A DNA stretch of 64,000 nucleotides from NCBI GenBank assembly GCA_946811185.2, contig OX328109.1, positions 14,792,255-14,856,254 on the forward strand, written 5' to 3'. A program made the translations under genes and the position numbers. The notes below the pieces were generated by a model. That model made no database searches, was not told the DNA's origin, and saw only the letters and a list, made by a program, of their open reading frames with translations. How positions within the stretch are numbered: position 1 is the first letter of the stretch; each line of letters starts with the position of its first letter. The DNA is from Hippopus hippopus (lineage: Eukaryota > Mollusca > Bivalvia > Cardiida > Cardiidae). Positions 10,438 to 20,392 of this stretch are shown here, piece by piece.

Positions 10438-10996
10438 TTAATTCTTTCCCACAGAGCCAAAGTTCAGTCTAGTCTATATTAAAAGCAACTGTAGAAAACA
10501 AATAAAAAATGCATCTAAAATAATGGTATTTGTCTTTGAACAGACAGAGAAGATTGTGGGAAAAGGATGAAATACAGGTTACTATCACCCAGTGCATATT
10601 GCAGCCATTATTTGGTGAAATATGAAATTATGTAGTTTGATATTTGCAGCCATTGTTTGCTGAAATATTAAATTAATAATTAATAACTAATTGAAGTATG
10701 AGATTTAATAATCAATCAACCCTATGTTGAGATTTTAAATGCTACCAAAATTGTTGCATATCTGAAAGTTAAAAGAAGAGAGATAGTAAAACCTTAACAT
10801 AGACTGATTATTAAATCTCATCCTTCCACTAGTTATTAATCATTAATTTAATATTTCAACAAACAATGACTGCAATATGCACTGGGTGACATTAACATCA
10901 TTTCCTTTTTTCCCATGATGCTTTCAAAGTACATGTACTTTCAAAAACCCTTTTTCTCAGGGTTGTTAACAGTTGGGATTGTTTGGTGATGGGTTA
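10438..10996 (+). mobile_element. T1 MITE split at the hairpin centre by another MITE
   Basis: The left arm (TTAA 10438) runs to the centre GGTTAC, then about 305 bp of foreign sequence intervene. The right arm resumes at about 10890 with TTTCCTTTTTTCCCATG and ends at TTAA 10993. Confidence 0.7.
10585..10888. mobile_element. Nested MITE with TCACCCAGTGCATATTGCAG ends
   Basis: The terminal repeats TCACCCAGTGCATATTGCAG at 10585 and its reverse complement ending about 10888 pair over 20 bp. A longer imperfect fold-back follows (AATTAATAATTAATAACTA opposite TAGTTATTAATCATTAATT). There is no ORF. Confidence 0.7.
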
Positions 10997-11219
10997 ACTG
11001 ATGAACCCATTCAAGTACAAACATTTATGGGGCTTTTTTGCATGAAGGACATATCGAGCAACAAGAACTGTCATAAGACAACACAGCTCTTCTGTAAAAG
11101 TTATTTGTTGGGGGTGGTAGTGTCTTGAAACTGCAATAGTGTCCCAGCCTTAAGAACAGAAGACCACACACCAACTACTATCACAGAGTTAGTGCAATAG
11201 CTCTTCCTTCATTTTGTTC

Positions 11220-11530
11220 AGGAAATTTTCTGTGACCTTGACCTTTTGGCAACAGGTATGAGCAGGGATGTAGCTGAATGAAACTGTGGTCCTATATCCA
11301 TCATCAATATGAATATGAATCAATTCAATCATTAGTCTGGAGAGTAGCTCTTGAGAAACTTAAAGATGAAATTTACACATTTGTGACCTTGACCTAGGGC
11401 CATGGCATGATTAGCATATCAATCATTCAAGCTTTGGCCTGTATCTATCAGTAAGCCACATATGAACCAGATCCATCATTAGTTTGAAAACATAGACAAA
11501 GCCTTGCCTCAGAGAAATTGAGGCTAAGAT
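11220..11530. repeat. Dispersed repeat with TGACCTTGACC motifs
   Basis: TCTGTGACCTTGACCTTTTGG and TTTGTGACCTTGACCTAGGG begin two related units. Nothing coding. Confidence 0.45.
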
Positions 11531-11545
11531 AATAGAAGTTGTCGT

Positions 11546-11680
11546 TAAAAGGTTGGAAAATACTGAGGAAAAAGGAGAAAATGCTGCTGACCAGCATTTT
11601 CTCCTTTTCCAAAAATGTTTTCAAAAGCCTTCTTCCTTAGGGCTTATAAATAACAAGAGATCATTAGGTACTGGGGTTAA
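11546..11680 (+). mobile_element. T1 MITE, hairpin and right end
   Basis: Hairpin centre GCTGACCAGC; ends CTGGGGTTAA. The left arm is absent. Confidence 0.6.
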
Positions 11681-11867
11681 TTTGTCCAGGTCTGCAGACT
11701 GGCATAATCACCTCACACTGCTATATATCACCCTGACTGGCTCTAATTATGGCCTGTTCCTGAAAAAGGTGCATTGAATGAGTCACCTTTATTCTTTCTG
11801 TTTTCTTGAAATGCTATTGTTTTTTAACAAAATGTTTGGATGTTTCGCAAGGTATGTCCTTGTACAA

Positions 11868-12116
11868 GACAGTTTGATTGAATGATTGATTGGTGTTTGT
11901 TACGCCGCTTTATTATTTATTAAAATTATTTCAGTCAAATCTCGGCAACAGCTCACATATTCATGTACTTCCTGGATTTCACCAGTACTATTCTAGGGCT
12001 CTGAAGTGTCTTGCCCAAGGACACTCCTACGAAAGACCCAGTGGATCCAAGGAGGCTTGAACCCGGGGCCTCCAGGTCACAACTCATACACTTTACCACC
12101 AAGCCACACAGGACCT
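11868..12116 (-). mobile_element. SINE-like repeat, second family
   Basis: The minus strand has a tRNA-like head with B-box-like GGGTTCAAGCCTCC and GGTAAAGTGTATGAG; the middle (TCCTTGGGCAAGACACTTCA) and TTGATTGATT-type tail differ from the first family. Confidence 0.6.
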
Positions 12117-12228
12117 CTATGTACAAGACAGCTCTTGAAACATGTGTTGATGGTAATTGGCTCTAACTCATGCCTGGCCATACAAAAGACTAAAAGAGGG
12201 CAAAAATGGCCCCAAATTGCTCACCAGA

Positions 12229-12574
12229 GAACAATTCCAAGATTTAACGACCCTAAGAAACAAAGCTTTGAAAAATTGTGAAGAAAGATCGAAATGCTGG
12301 TAACCGGCGTTTTCTCCTTTTCCAACAGTATTTCTTTTATCTTTTTAAAGACAAAACCTAATATTCAGGCACAGTTACTTTGTCATCTACAAGTCTGTTT
12401 AACCTGAAAGAAAATTAAAATGACTCCAATGATGGAATTTGTCTTTGATAAGTTATAAAATGTGGAAAAAGGAGAAAACGATGGTTATCAGCGTTTTCTC
12501 CTTTTTCCAAAATGGTTTCAAAAACCCTCTTCCTTAGGGTCGTTAAAGCTCAGATCTGTTTGGTAAAAAGTTGA
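12229..12574. mobile_element. Two partial T1 copies head to head
   Basis: A reverse copy (12229-12400) with centre GGTAACC and a forward copy (about 12415-12574) with centre GGTTATC. Both lack outer ends. Confidence 0.6.
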
Positions 12575-12809
12575 TATAACACTACAAATTGGTGCATGAG
12601 AAACGAAGAGATATAGTTGCAGAGATGAATAATGCATCTATGTATCTTTTAATGATCTGAAAACAATGTGGGAAAAGAATTAAGTTCTTCTTAAAAGCAA
12701 CAGCTCATTTTTCTGTGATATTTCCAGAAGCTTCCCACAGCAGGAGCATACAAGTTACATTTGGGCCGTGCTCTGGCAAAAAGGGGGCTTAATGCATCTC
12801 TGTAATGCA

Positions 12810-13028
12810 TTAACTCTACCAAATGACAAAATGGTCCATATTGAAAGCATTTGCAGATGACAAATTAAAAGTGTGTCTCAAAATAAAATGTGTCTCTGAA
12901 AGGATAGAAAACCTTGTGGGAAAAGGAGAAAATGCTGGTTACCAGCATTTTCTCCTTTTCCCACAAGGTTTTCAAAAGCTTTTCTGCACAGGGTCATGAA
13001 AACCAGGGCTTGTTTGGTAAACAGTTAA
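12810..13028 (+). mobile_element. T1 MITE
   Basis: TTAA at both ends. The hairpin stem starts CCTTGTGGG, with a matching CCCACAAGG change in the other arm. It is nested between two pieces of GAGCCATGC repeat. Confidence 0.8.
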
Positions 13029-13262
13029 ACCAAGTAAGTCTTCACATACCTATGTATCCATAAAAAATCCATTTTGCATAACAACTGGCTGGATCATGAG
13101 TTACACTGGTCCTTTAGCATGCACAAAATTGACTGATAGCAAAAAGTTTCAACCCAGGTCAGCCTGCGTGGACTGGGCAGGCTGACATGGGTCGATACTT
13201 TTTGCACATGCATTAAGCCCCCTTTTCAAAGGGCATGGCTCATTTGTATGGTGAAGGGCTAG
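13029..13262. repeat. GAGCCATGCTCTG MITE copy
   Basis: CAACCCAGGTCAGCCTGCG...CAGGCTGACATGGG palindrome and the GCATTAAGCCCCCTTTTC end. Confidence 0.6.
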
Positions 13263-13420
13263 ACTTTATCCGAGAACTAGGTTTATCAAGCATTCCCATC
13301 ATTTCACTTCAAACCTTCAATTTCTATTGGTTTTTTTAGAATAACTTTATCTTTTCAGAATTTAACTCAATGATTACTTCAAATCTGACACAAAAATCTT
13401 TACATTTCAACAGAGCTGTA

Positions 13421-13633
13421 TTAACTCTTTCCTTACTGTTAACGACACCAGATGCTTTTGTGGAAAGTGCAGATCAAGATCAGACTGCACAGAACTTGCA
13501 GTCTGATCTCTGATCTACACTGTCCACTACCTTACTTTAGATTAAGGCCAAACTGTCTCTTCATCTTTGCAGTAGAACTATATTCATAGCCAATAAAAAA
13601 TGTAAATCATTTACTTGGTAGTGATAGAGTTAA
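13421..13633. mobile_element. T2 MITE, TTAA-flanked, CAGACTGCAC palindrome
   Basis: Begins TTAACTCTTTCCTTACTG and ends GTAGTGATAGAGTTAA. The centre AGATCAGACTGCACAG...TTGCAGTCTGATCT folds on itself. Confidence 0.65.
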
Positions 13634-14512
13634 ATTCTTTGTTGGATAAGAAAATATAGAAAGCATCTCAAAAGGTCAAATTTCATATATGCTCAAATTA
13701 TTGGGTTTGTATTTGAAAGGGTAGAAAATAGTGGGAAAAGAGAAATTACTGGTTAATTGAATTTTACCCTTTTGCCACAATGTTTTCGAAAGACTTCTCC
13801 TTCAGCATCATTAAAAGACAGGATTGTTTGGCAAAGTATTAAAAGATAAAATATTAACCACTTGAGAGACAAATGAATGAAATGGTGACACTATTTTCTA
13901 CTCCTTCAAAGACAAACTGCACCATTTGAGCGACATTTTGTCCTCTGCAACGGCTTTCAATCATTTCTTGTTTTGCTTTTATTAAAGTTTAACGCTGTTT
14001 TAACAGATTAGGCAGTATCACGGCAGCAAGTACACTTACGCATGTGTTTCCTTGCTTTCTCACACCAGTACTGACACAAATTTCTCTCCAAGCCAATGAA
14101 TACTTTTCTCACATGTATAAAAGGTGAGAGGCAAAAACTCGCCACAAAAAAAAAATGTTTTCCTCAAAAGGGTGTCGAACCTGCAGCTACCAAGTCACGA
14201 GTCAGATACGCTACCGACTGTATGATTTGAGCAAAATTTTTCGTCTGCAAATGCTTTTAATCATAGGAAAAGTTTAAAATTGTGTCATCTGGTCTAGGGC
14301 TGACTGCATTCGATGCTCTTGTCTTATGGCAGGACCTCTTTTGAAACATTTTGCTGCAGGAAAAACTTGCTTACAAACATTTTCTTCTTTACCCACAATG
14401 TTTTCTACCCTATAAAAGAGCCTAAGCTCACTTGTACTGATTTTGAATTTATCATCTACATATAATTTGAATTTGAAACAGAATAATATTTGTTGTTTGG
14501 GAAAGGGTTAAA
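13630..14512. mobile_element. Degraded T1 copies around a SINE-like repeat
   Basis: A forward copy 13630-13842 (eroded hairpin) and a reverse copy about 14320-14512 (ending TTTGGGAAAGGGTTAA). Shorter reverse-copy pieces at about 13870-13965 and 14222-14305 carry CGTCTGCAAATGC-like motifs. Confidence 0.5.
13985..14222 (-). mobile_element. SINE-like repeat, diverged
   Basis: The head on the minus strand has GTAGCGTATCTGACTCGTG and GGTTCGACACCC; the body retains CACGGCAGCAAGTACAC. Confidence 0.55.
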
Positions 14513-14561
14513 TAATGGAATAGTTGTTTTGCAATCTGAAAATGTCTATTTTCATGACACC

Positions 14562-15141
14562 ACGGTTCCTACTCACCGACCATTCATAAGAATATTCTTA
14601 GTCTTATTCTCCAGATTTTTCCAAATTTGAAAGTAATACACCTTCTGATTGGCTAAACCATTTGGTTTAGCCAATCAGAAGTTGTGTTACTTTCAAATTT
14701 GGAAAATCTTGGAGAATAAGACAAAGAATAGTCTTAAGAATGATTGGTGAAGACGGACCCTGGGTATAAGAATATTCTTAGTCTTATTCTCCAGATTTTT
14801 CCAAATTTGAAAGTAACACACCTTCTGATTGGCTAAACCATTTGGTTTAGCCAATCAGAAGTTGTGTTACTTTCAAATTTGGAAAATCTTGGAGAATAAG
14901 ACAAAGAATAGTCATAAGAATGATTGGTGAGGACGGACCCTGGGTTCCTATGCACTAACCATTTTAATAAGAATATTCTTTGTCTAATCCTCAAAAAATT
15001 TCTAAATTTGAAACTAAGGGAACTTCTGATTGGCTTAACCAAATGGTTTTACCAATCAGAAGTTGTGTTACTTTCAAATTAAGAAAACTCTTCAGCATAA
15101 AACTAAGAATATTTTTAAGAGTGGTTGGTGAATACGGACCC
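14562..15141. mobile_element. Three tandem fold-back MITEs (GATTGGCTAAACC family)
   Basis: Copies at about 14562-14764, 14764-14944 and 14944-15141. Each is almost wholly palindromic: arms run CCAACCATT..AAGAATATTCTT through CTTCTGATTGGC around AAACCATTTGGTTT, ending GGTGAA.ACGGACCC. The first two share variants (AGATTTTTCCAAATTTG), so one arose by duplication. The third is older. Confidence 0.78.
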
Positions 15142-15287
15142 AGATTTGACTTCATCATATCTTATTGATATATGACCCAATACAAGTTACTTGTATTGAT
15201 CATGTAACATTCAAACAAACCTCTGGGATTCTGGTGTAAAATCAAAAAATATCTAAAAGGCTTCGTGTCACTTTAAGGAAATACATA

Positions 15288-16275
15288 CAAGAGGGCTGTT
15301 GGCCCTAAAGCGCTCACCTTAGTAAAGTTATCTATGGTTGATAAAGCTGAAGAAATCTGTGTTTTAATAATGTAAAACACATGAGTCTAAGTGACCTACA
15401 TTTTGATCTACTTTACAAGCTTTTGAACTCATCAGAGATATTATCAAGACAAACATTCCGATGATGTTTCATGAGTATCAGACTGAAAATGTGTCCTCTA
15501 AACTGCAATCAAGGTTTTTCAAAGATTTGGCCCAAGACAACCTATCTACCCAAGTTTCATGAGTATCGGTCTGAAAATGTGGCTTCTTGAGTGCACAAAA
15601 GGTTTCTATCAGATTTGTCTACATGACCTACTTTCTGACCCAAAATACCCTAATTTCAAGCTTGTCAAAAATATCATCAAGACAAACATTCTGACAAAGT
15701 TTCATGAGCATGCTGAAAATGTGGCCTCTAGAGTACACACAAGGTTTTTCTAAAAACTAGTCCAGTGACTTACTTTTGACTGGACATGACATAATTTCCA
15801 ACATGTCCAATTCCAACTTGTTTAAGATATCATCACAATAAACATTCTGACTAAGTTTCAGGAGTATTAGGCTGAAAACGTGGCTTCTATGGTGCACAGA
15901 AGATTTATTTAAGATTTAGCATAGTGACCTACTTTTTGACCTGAAATGACCAAATTTCAAACTTGTCAAAGAAATCAAGACAAACATTCTGACCTAGTTT
16001 CAGGAATATCAGACTGAAAATGTGGCCTCTATAGTGCACACAAGGTTTTTCTAAGACTTAGCCCAGTGACCTAAAATTTGACCCAACATGACCCCATTTC
16101 AAACCAGTCCGAGACATCATCAAGACCAATATTCTGAGCAATTTTCATGAGTATCTGACTGAAAATGTGGCCTCTGGAATGCACATGAGGTAAATGCTGA
16201 TGACTGCATGACGGACACTGGACACAGCATGATCACAAAAGCTCACCTGTGCACTTTATGTTCAGGTGAGCTAAT
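15288..16275 (+). mobile_element. Tandem-unit element, AGGTGAGCTAA end
   Basis: Begins CAAGAGGGCTGTTGGCCCT and GCGCTCACCTT; ends TGTTCAGGTGAGCTAA. Inside are about six units of about 140 bp with the motifs ATCAAGACAAACATTCTGAC, TTTCATGAGTATC, GAAAATGTGGCCTC and CACAAGGTTTTTC. Confidence 0.7.
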
Positions 16276-16474
16276 AAAAAAAAATAATTTTTGTAAACCT
16301 CTCTGACTAAGTTATTGCTTTGTTTACAAACTTGCTTAATTCTCAACATTTTTTAGAATTGGATATGATTATGAAAATCTAACATTTAAAACACTATAAA
16401 GAGCAATTTTTCCTATTGCAACAATGGCTTCACATAATCAGGTGTAGGAGGAAAAAGTCATCTGAAATCGGTGA

Positions 16475-16890
16475 TGTGCCACAGTTTAATTTATATATTT
16501 TCCACATATTTCTGAGTTTAAAGGACTCTGAAGGAGAAGGCTTTCAAAAACACAGCGGGAAAAGGAGAAAATGCTGGTGACCAGCATTTTCTCCTTTTCC
16601 CACCATGTTTTCTCCAAATTATAAGATGGCAATCGCCTTTTTAGCAATATAAAATTTGTCATCTTCAAATACATGTACTTCAATTTTGGTAAGTCCAAAA
16701 TGTTTTGTTGTTGTAAAAGGTTGACTCTTTACCACACGATCCTGACTTTTAACAACCTAGTGAATGACAGCTTTTGAAAACATTGTGGGGAAAAGGAGAA
16801 AATGTAGGTAAAAGGACTTCAATTTTGTTTTCAGCCAATGCTTTCAACTTTGACAAGACTTCTAAAACTTTGGTGTTTGGTAAAGATTTA
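16475..16890 (-). mobile_element. Two reverse T1 copies, second with broken hairpin
   Basis: 16475-16725 has a strong hairpin with centre GGTGACC. 16722-16890 keeps both ends but has lost the right hairpin arm after GAGAAAATGTAGGT. Confidence 0.7.
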
Positions 16891-16981
16891 GCCAATCACA
16901 ACTTGCGTAACTTTCAAATTTACAAAACTCGAGAGAGTAAGATAAAAAGTATTCTTAAGAATGGTTGGTGAATAAGGACCA
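16889..16981. repeat. Half of a GATTGGCTAAACC fold-back
   Basis: GCCAATCACAACTTGCG to AATGGTTGGTGAATAAGGACC, starting inside the right end of a T1 copy. Confidence 0.55.
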
Positions 16982-16993
16982 ATGTCCCAGCAT

Positions 16994-17222
16994 TTAACTC
17001 TTTACAAAACGACAGAAATGTAGGCTTGTCATAGTTTAAAGTGTTCGCAGACGACATTTCAAATGTGTCTCAGACGATGGAACTTGTCTTTTATGCGGTA
17101 AAAAACATTCTGGGAAAAGGAGAAAATGCTGGTTACCAGCATTTTCTCCTTTTTCCACTATGTTGTCAAAAGGCTTCTTTCTTAGTGTCATTAAAACTTG
17201 GGTTTGTGTGGTAAAGGGTTAA
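16994..17222 (+). mobile_element. T1 MITE, with an extra reverse tail
   Basis: TTAA at both ends. It is followed at 17223-17294 by a loose reverse right-end fragment (GTGGAAAGAGTTAAG). Confidence 0.8.
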
Positions 17223-17400
17223 AACCACATTTGCTACCCGCAAGTGTTTTGAATATGGCAGCTTTAAAAATTCTGTAGCTGTGGAAAGAGTTAAGTAAGA
17301 GATAAATTGGATCATGCAGAAAAAGCATGACTTTAATTAAAGCTAAAATTACAGGCAATACATCTGAGGCAGAAAACCAATTCAATTTTCTCTTATCTTC

Positions 17401-17628
17401 TTAACCCTTTACCACACAAGCCCGACTTTTAACGACCCTGATACAGAAAGCTTTTGAAAACATTGTGGGAAAAGGAGAAAATGCTGGTAACCAGCATTTT
17501 CTCCTTTTCCCACAATGTTTTCTACCTATTAGTGGACAAAAAGTATCAATTGAAAAATATTTGAATCGTTCTAATAAATTCCTTTAATATGGACAAGTCT
17601 CAAATTTTGCCATGTGGTAAAGGGTTAA
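17401..17628 (-). mobile_element. T1 MITE, reverse, perfect hairpin
   Basis: Both hairpin arms are intact although the right flank is strongly diverged (CTATTAGTGGACAAAAAG...). TTAA 17625 is shared. Confidence 0.85.
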
Positions 17629-17907
17629 CCCTTCACTACTCAACAAAATCTTTGACTCATCCATAATGAAAGCACTTGTAGAGGAGAAACTTAACATACC
17701 TCAAATAATTAGATTTGTTTTTAAAGGGGAAGAAAACGTGGGAAAAGGAGAAAATGCTAGTACCCAAGATTTTTGCTGTGATAGGGTAAAAAACACTATT
17801 GGAAAAGGAAAAAAAAATGCAAGCAGTTTGTCTTTCTTCCACAACGTTTTCAAAAGCCTTATTTCATAAGGCTGTTTAAAACTCTGGATTGTGGGGTAAA
17901 GGGTTAT
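17625..17907 (+). mobile_element. T1 MITE, degraded, with duplicated centre
   Basis: The hairpin region is partly repeated (two GGGTAGAAAAC-like blocks) and no longer folds perfectly. It ends GGGGTAAAGGGTTA. Confidence 0.6.
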
Positions 17908-18194
17908 ATTCAATATGGACAGGTCTAAAAAAAAAATTTTGTGCCGCTATTTGAGTTCAGTAATAAAACTAATTATGTCAGCAGATCTAATTTCAGTAAA
18001 GAAACAGAATTATGTTTCAATTTCTCTGCTTTTCATTCGGTTTAAAAAAAAGTTGCGTGATGCTGACGTAACAAACCTGGCAAAACATCCAATCAAATAT
18101 TTATAGAAGTGTTGCGTAACATAACAGTTTTATCCCAAAATCCTGTCTCTTGTAGCTGGTCTACACGCAATTTGGATCTAGGCTTATTTTCCAC

Positions 18195-18600
18195 ATACTT
18201 TTAGCCAAACAATGCCTACTTTTAACAGTGTATTTCAAAGATCTACTTTGGACAGTGTATATCAAAGATCAGACTACAACTTTTGTGCAGTCTAATCCTT
18301 GATCTACAATGGCCGCAATGGCAACAATAGTTTCAAAGGGCGCTTTAAGAGTAAAGAAACAAAGGAGAAATATTTGAAGCTTAAAAAATATGTTTTTTGA
18401 ACATTATAGCGCCTTTTACAACTATAGTTGCTCTTGCAGTCAGTGTAGATCAAGATCAGACTGCAAAAAACGTGCAGTCTGATCTTCGACCGGCACTATC
18501 TGCTTGGCATAAACACTATAGACAAAAGCAACCATCAAATAGCAATTATTTAGGTCTTATTTCCAGACTGAATATGTCCCACGGGTTTATTTGCCACTCT
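18195..18600. repeat. Two T2-type palindromic repeats
   Basis: About 18195-18360 (CAAAGATCAGACTACAAC / TGTGCAGTCTAATCCTTG) and about 18395-18590 (CAAGATCAGACTGCAAAAA / TGCAGTCTGATCTTCG). Confidence 0.55.
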
Positions 18601-18605
18601 ATGGT

Positions 18606-18836
18606 TTAACACTTTCCCTCACGACAAAATTTAAGACTGGTCCAAATTCAAAGCATTTGCAGACGACAAAATAAAAGTAGCTCAAAAAATAAAATTTATA
18701 TTTGGAAGGGTAGAAAACATTATGGGAAAAGGAGAAAATGCTGGTTACCAGCATTTTCTCCTTTCCCCACAATGTTTTTCAAAGGCCTTTTTCTTCGGGT
18801 GTCGTTAAAATTCGGGATTGTGTGGTAATGAGTTAA
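18606..18836 (+). mobile_element. T1 MITE
   Basis: TTAA at both ends; near-consensus. Confidence 0.85.
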
Positions 18837-18914
18837 ATGCATTTACAGACAAAATATTAACCCTGAAAGCTTCTTTCACAACTTAAGCTGCCTTTGCAGC
18901 CAGAGTACATCAAG

Positions 18915-19310
18915 ATTAGGGTCCATGTTCACAAACCATTCTTTTTCGGAGACGTGGCTTAACAAAAACTTTTCATCGACAGAACTTCTGTTTCCATCTT
19001 TCCATTGTCCAGAGCGTAAAGATCGAGAAAATGAATCTTATGGAGGAGTCATGGTATATATTAAAGATAATCTATCTTATGTGAGAAGACATCACCTTGA
19101 ACCTGACGCATTAGAATGTTTGGGTGCACGTTAAATTGTGCAATAACAGATGTGTATTGTATGGTGTAATTTACAGACCACCAAATTCGCCATCAATCTA
19201 TAACTCTTTGATCCAGGATTCCATAGGTCGTGCTATCGACACAAACATATCTGGTATTATAATAACAGGTGATTTTAACTGGAATCAGTTGAATGCAACT
19301 CAAAAATGCA
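18915..19310 (+). pseudogene. LINE endonuclease-domain relic with a frameshift
   Basis: The first frame (about 18940-19133) gives SETWLNKNF...SYGGVMVYIKDNLSYV...LECL, and the second frame (19124-19310) continues VHVKLCNN...YGVIYRPPNS...IIITGDFNWN. ETW, a GGV-type core, the YRPPN motif and GDFN are hallmarks of the apurinic-like endonuclease of non-LTR retrotransposons. A single missing base near 19127 separates the frames. The domain is cut off after GDFNWN by another repeat, and no reverse transcriptase follows. Confidence 0.75.
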
Positions 19311-19690
19311 ACTACCCTGCACAAAATGTGCAGCCTGATCTTTGATCAACACAATCCCCTTTGCATTTATGGTAAGAACAACCTTCAATGTGCAATTATT
19401 TGGATCTTATTTCTAGATGAGTATGTCCCACGGGTTTATTTGACGCTCTTTCGGTTAAATGCATTTGCAGACAATATATCTACCCTGGAAGCTTCTTTCA
19501 CGAATTTAGCTGCCTTTGCAAGCCGAGTACAAAAAGTTCAGACTGCACAAAATGTATAGTCTAATCTTTGATCAACACTGTCCGCTTTGCCGAGACATTT
19601 ATTATTAGTGCAGCCTTCAAACTGCAACTACTTAGGTCTTTTAACTAGACTGAATATGTCTACAGGGTTTATAAGTGATTTTGTCTTGTG
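19311..19690. repeat. T2-type repeats after the LINE relic
   Basis: Two partial copies with TGCACAAAATGTGCAGCCTG and TGCACAAAATGTATAGTC cores. The first directly truncates the endonuclease fragment. Confidence 0.5.
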
Positions 19691-20018
19691 TAGGTTTTAC
19701 CTCCCAGTGGTATGTCCGTAAGACAACCTATACAAAGGCATAGGATCCATTACCCACAATACGCAAGTGCGTATAAAAAACTTCCACAACCAAAGTTATA
19801 AATCACAGTATTATATAGATTCTAAATGTAACGATTTTTCTTTAGGTCTGTGTGCCTTTTCAAACTGAATAGATAGGTTAAATTGATGCAATGGTGACTA
19901 GGGTTTTCCTCCATGCTTTACAATAAATGGTGACATTATATTGTGACATCATGCTATTGAGTATAGTCATGTGCTGTGGGGCAAAGTCATCATACAGCTC
20001 ACTGTGCATATAAATATT

Positions 20019-20247
20019 TTAACTCTTTACCAAATGACAAAAATTTGGACTAGACCAAATTGAAAGCATTTGCAGACGACAAAATAAATGTAGCTCAAAT
20101 GATGATTTCTTCCTTAAATCAGGTAGAAAACATTGTGGGAAAAGGAGAAAATGCTGGTTACCAGCATTTTCTCCTTTTCCCACACTTTTTTCAAAAGGCT
20201 TCTTGCACTGGGTCGTTAAAACTCGGGAGAGTGTGGTAAAGAGTTAA
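20019..20247 (+). mobile_element. T1 MITE close to GRK exon 7
   Basis: TTAA at both ends. The copy ends about 43 bp beyond the donor of exon 7 (20290), so it sits at the very start of the following intron. Confidence 0.85.
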
Positions 20248-20289
20248 TCGTGGCTACGCCTATGTTACGGTAATAATATATGGACTTAC

Positions 20290-20341
20290 CTGTAAATTTA
20301 ATTCTAAATTTTTCCATTGACAAAATCTAGTGTACTTCTCA
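20290..20341 (-). CDS. GRK2: GRK2/3 exon 7: QWKN segment linking RGS-homology and kinase domains
   Basis: 52 bp. Acceptor 'ttattacag', donor 'gtaagt'. The leading T completes Ser with the AG of exon 6, then EKYTRFCQWKNLELNLQ follows. It aligns with human residues 168-185 (SDKFTRFCQWKNVELNIH). It ends in phase 0, matching exon 8. A 1.23-kb transposon begins about 50 bp beyond the acceptor, so the branch-point region of this exon is squeezed against mobile DNA. Confidence 0.93.
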
Positions 20342-20392
20342 CTGTAATAAGAAAATAGATGTGAAATTCAATAGTTTGTGAATATGTCACTA

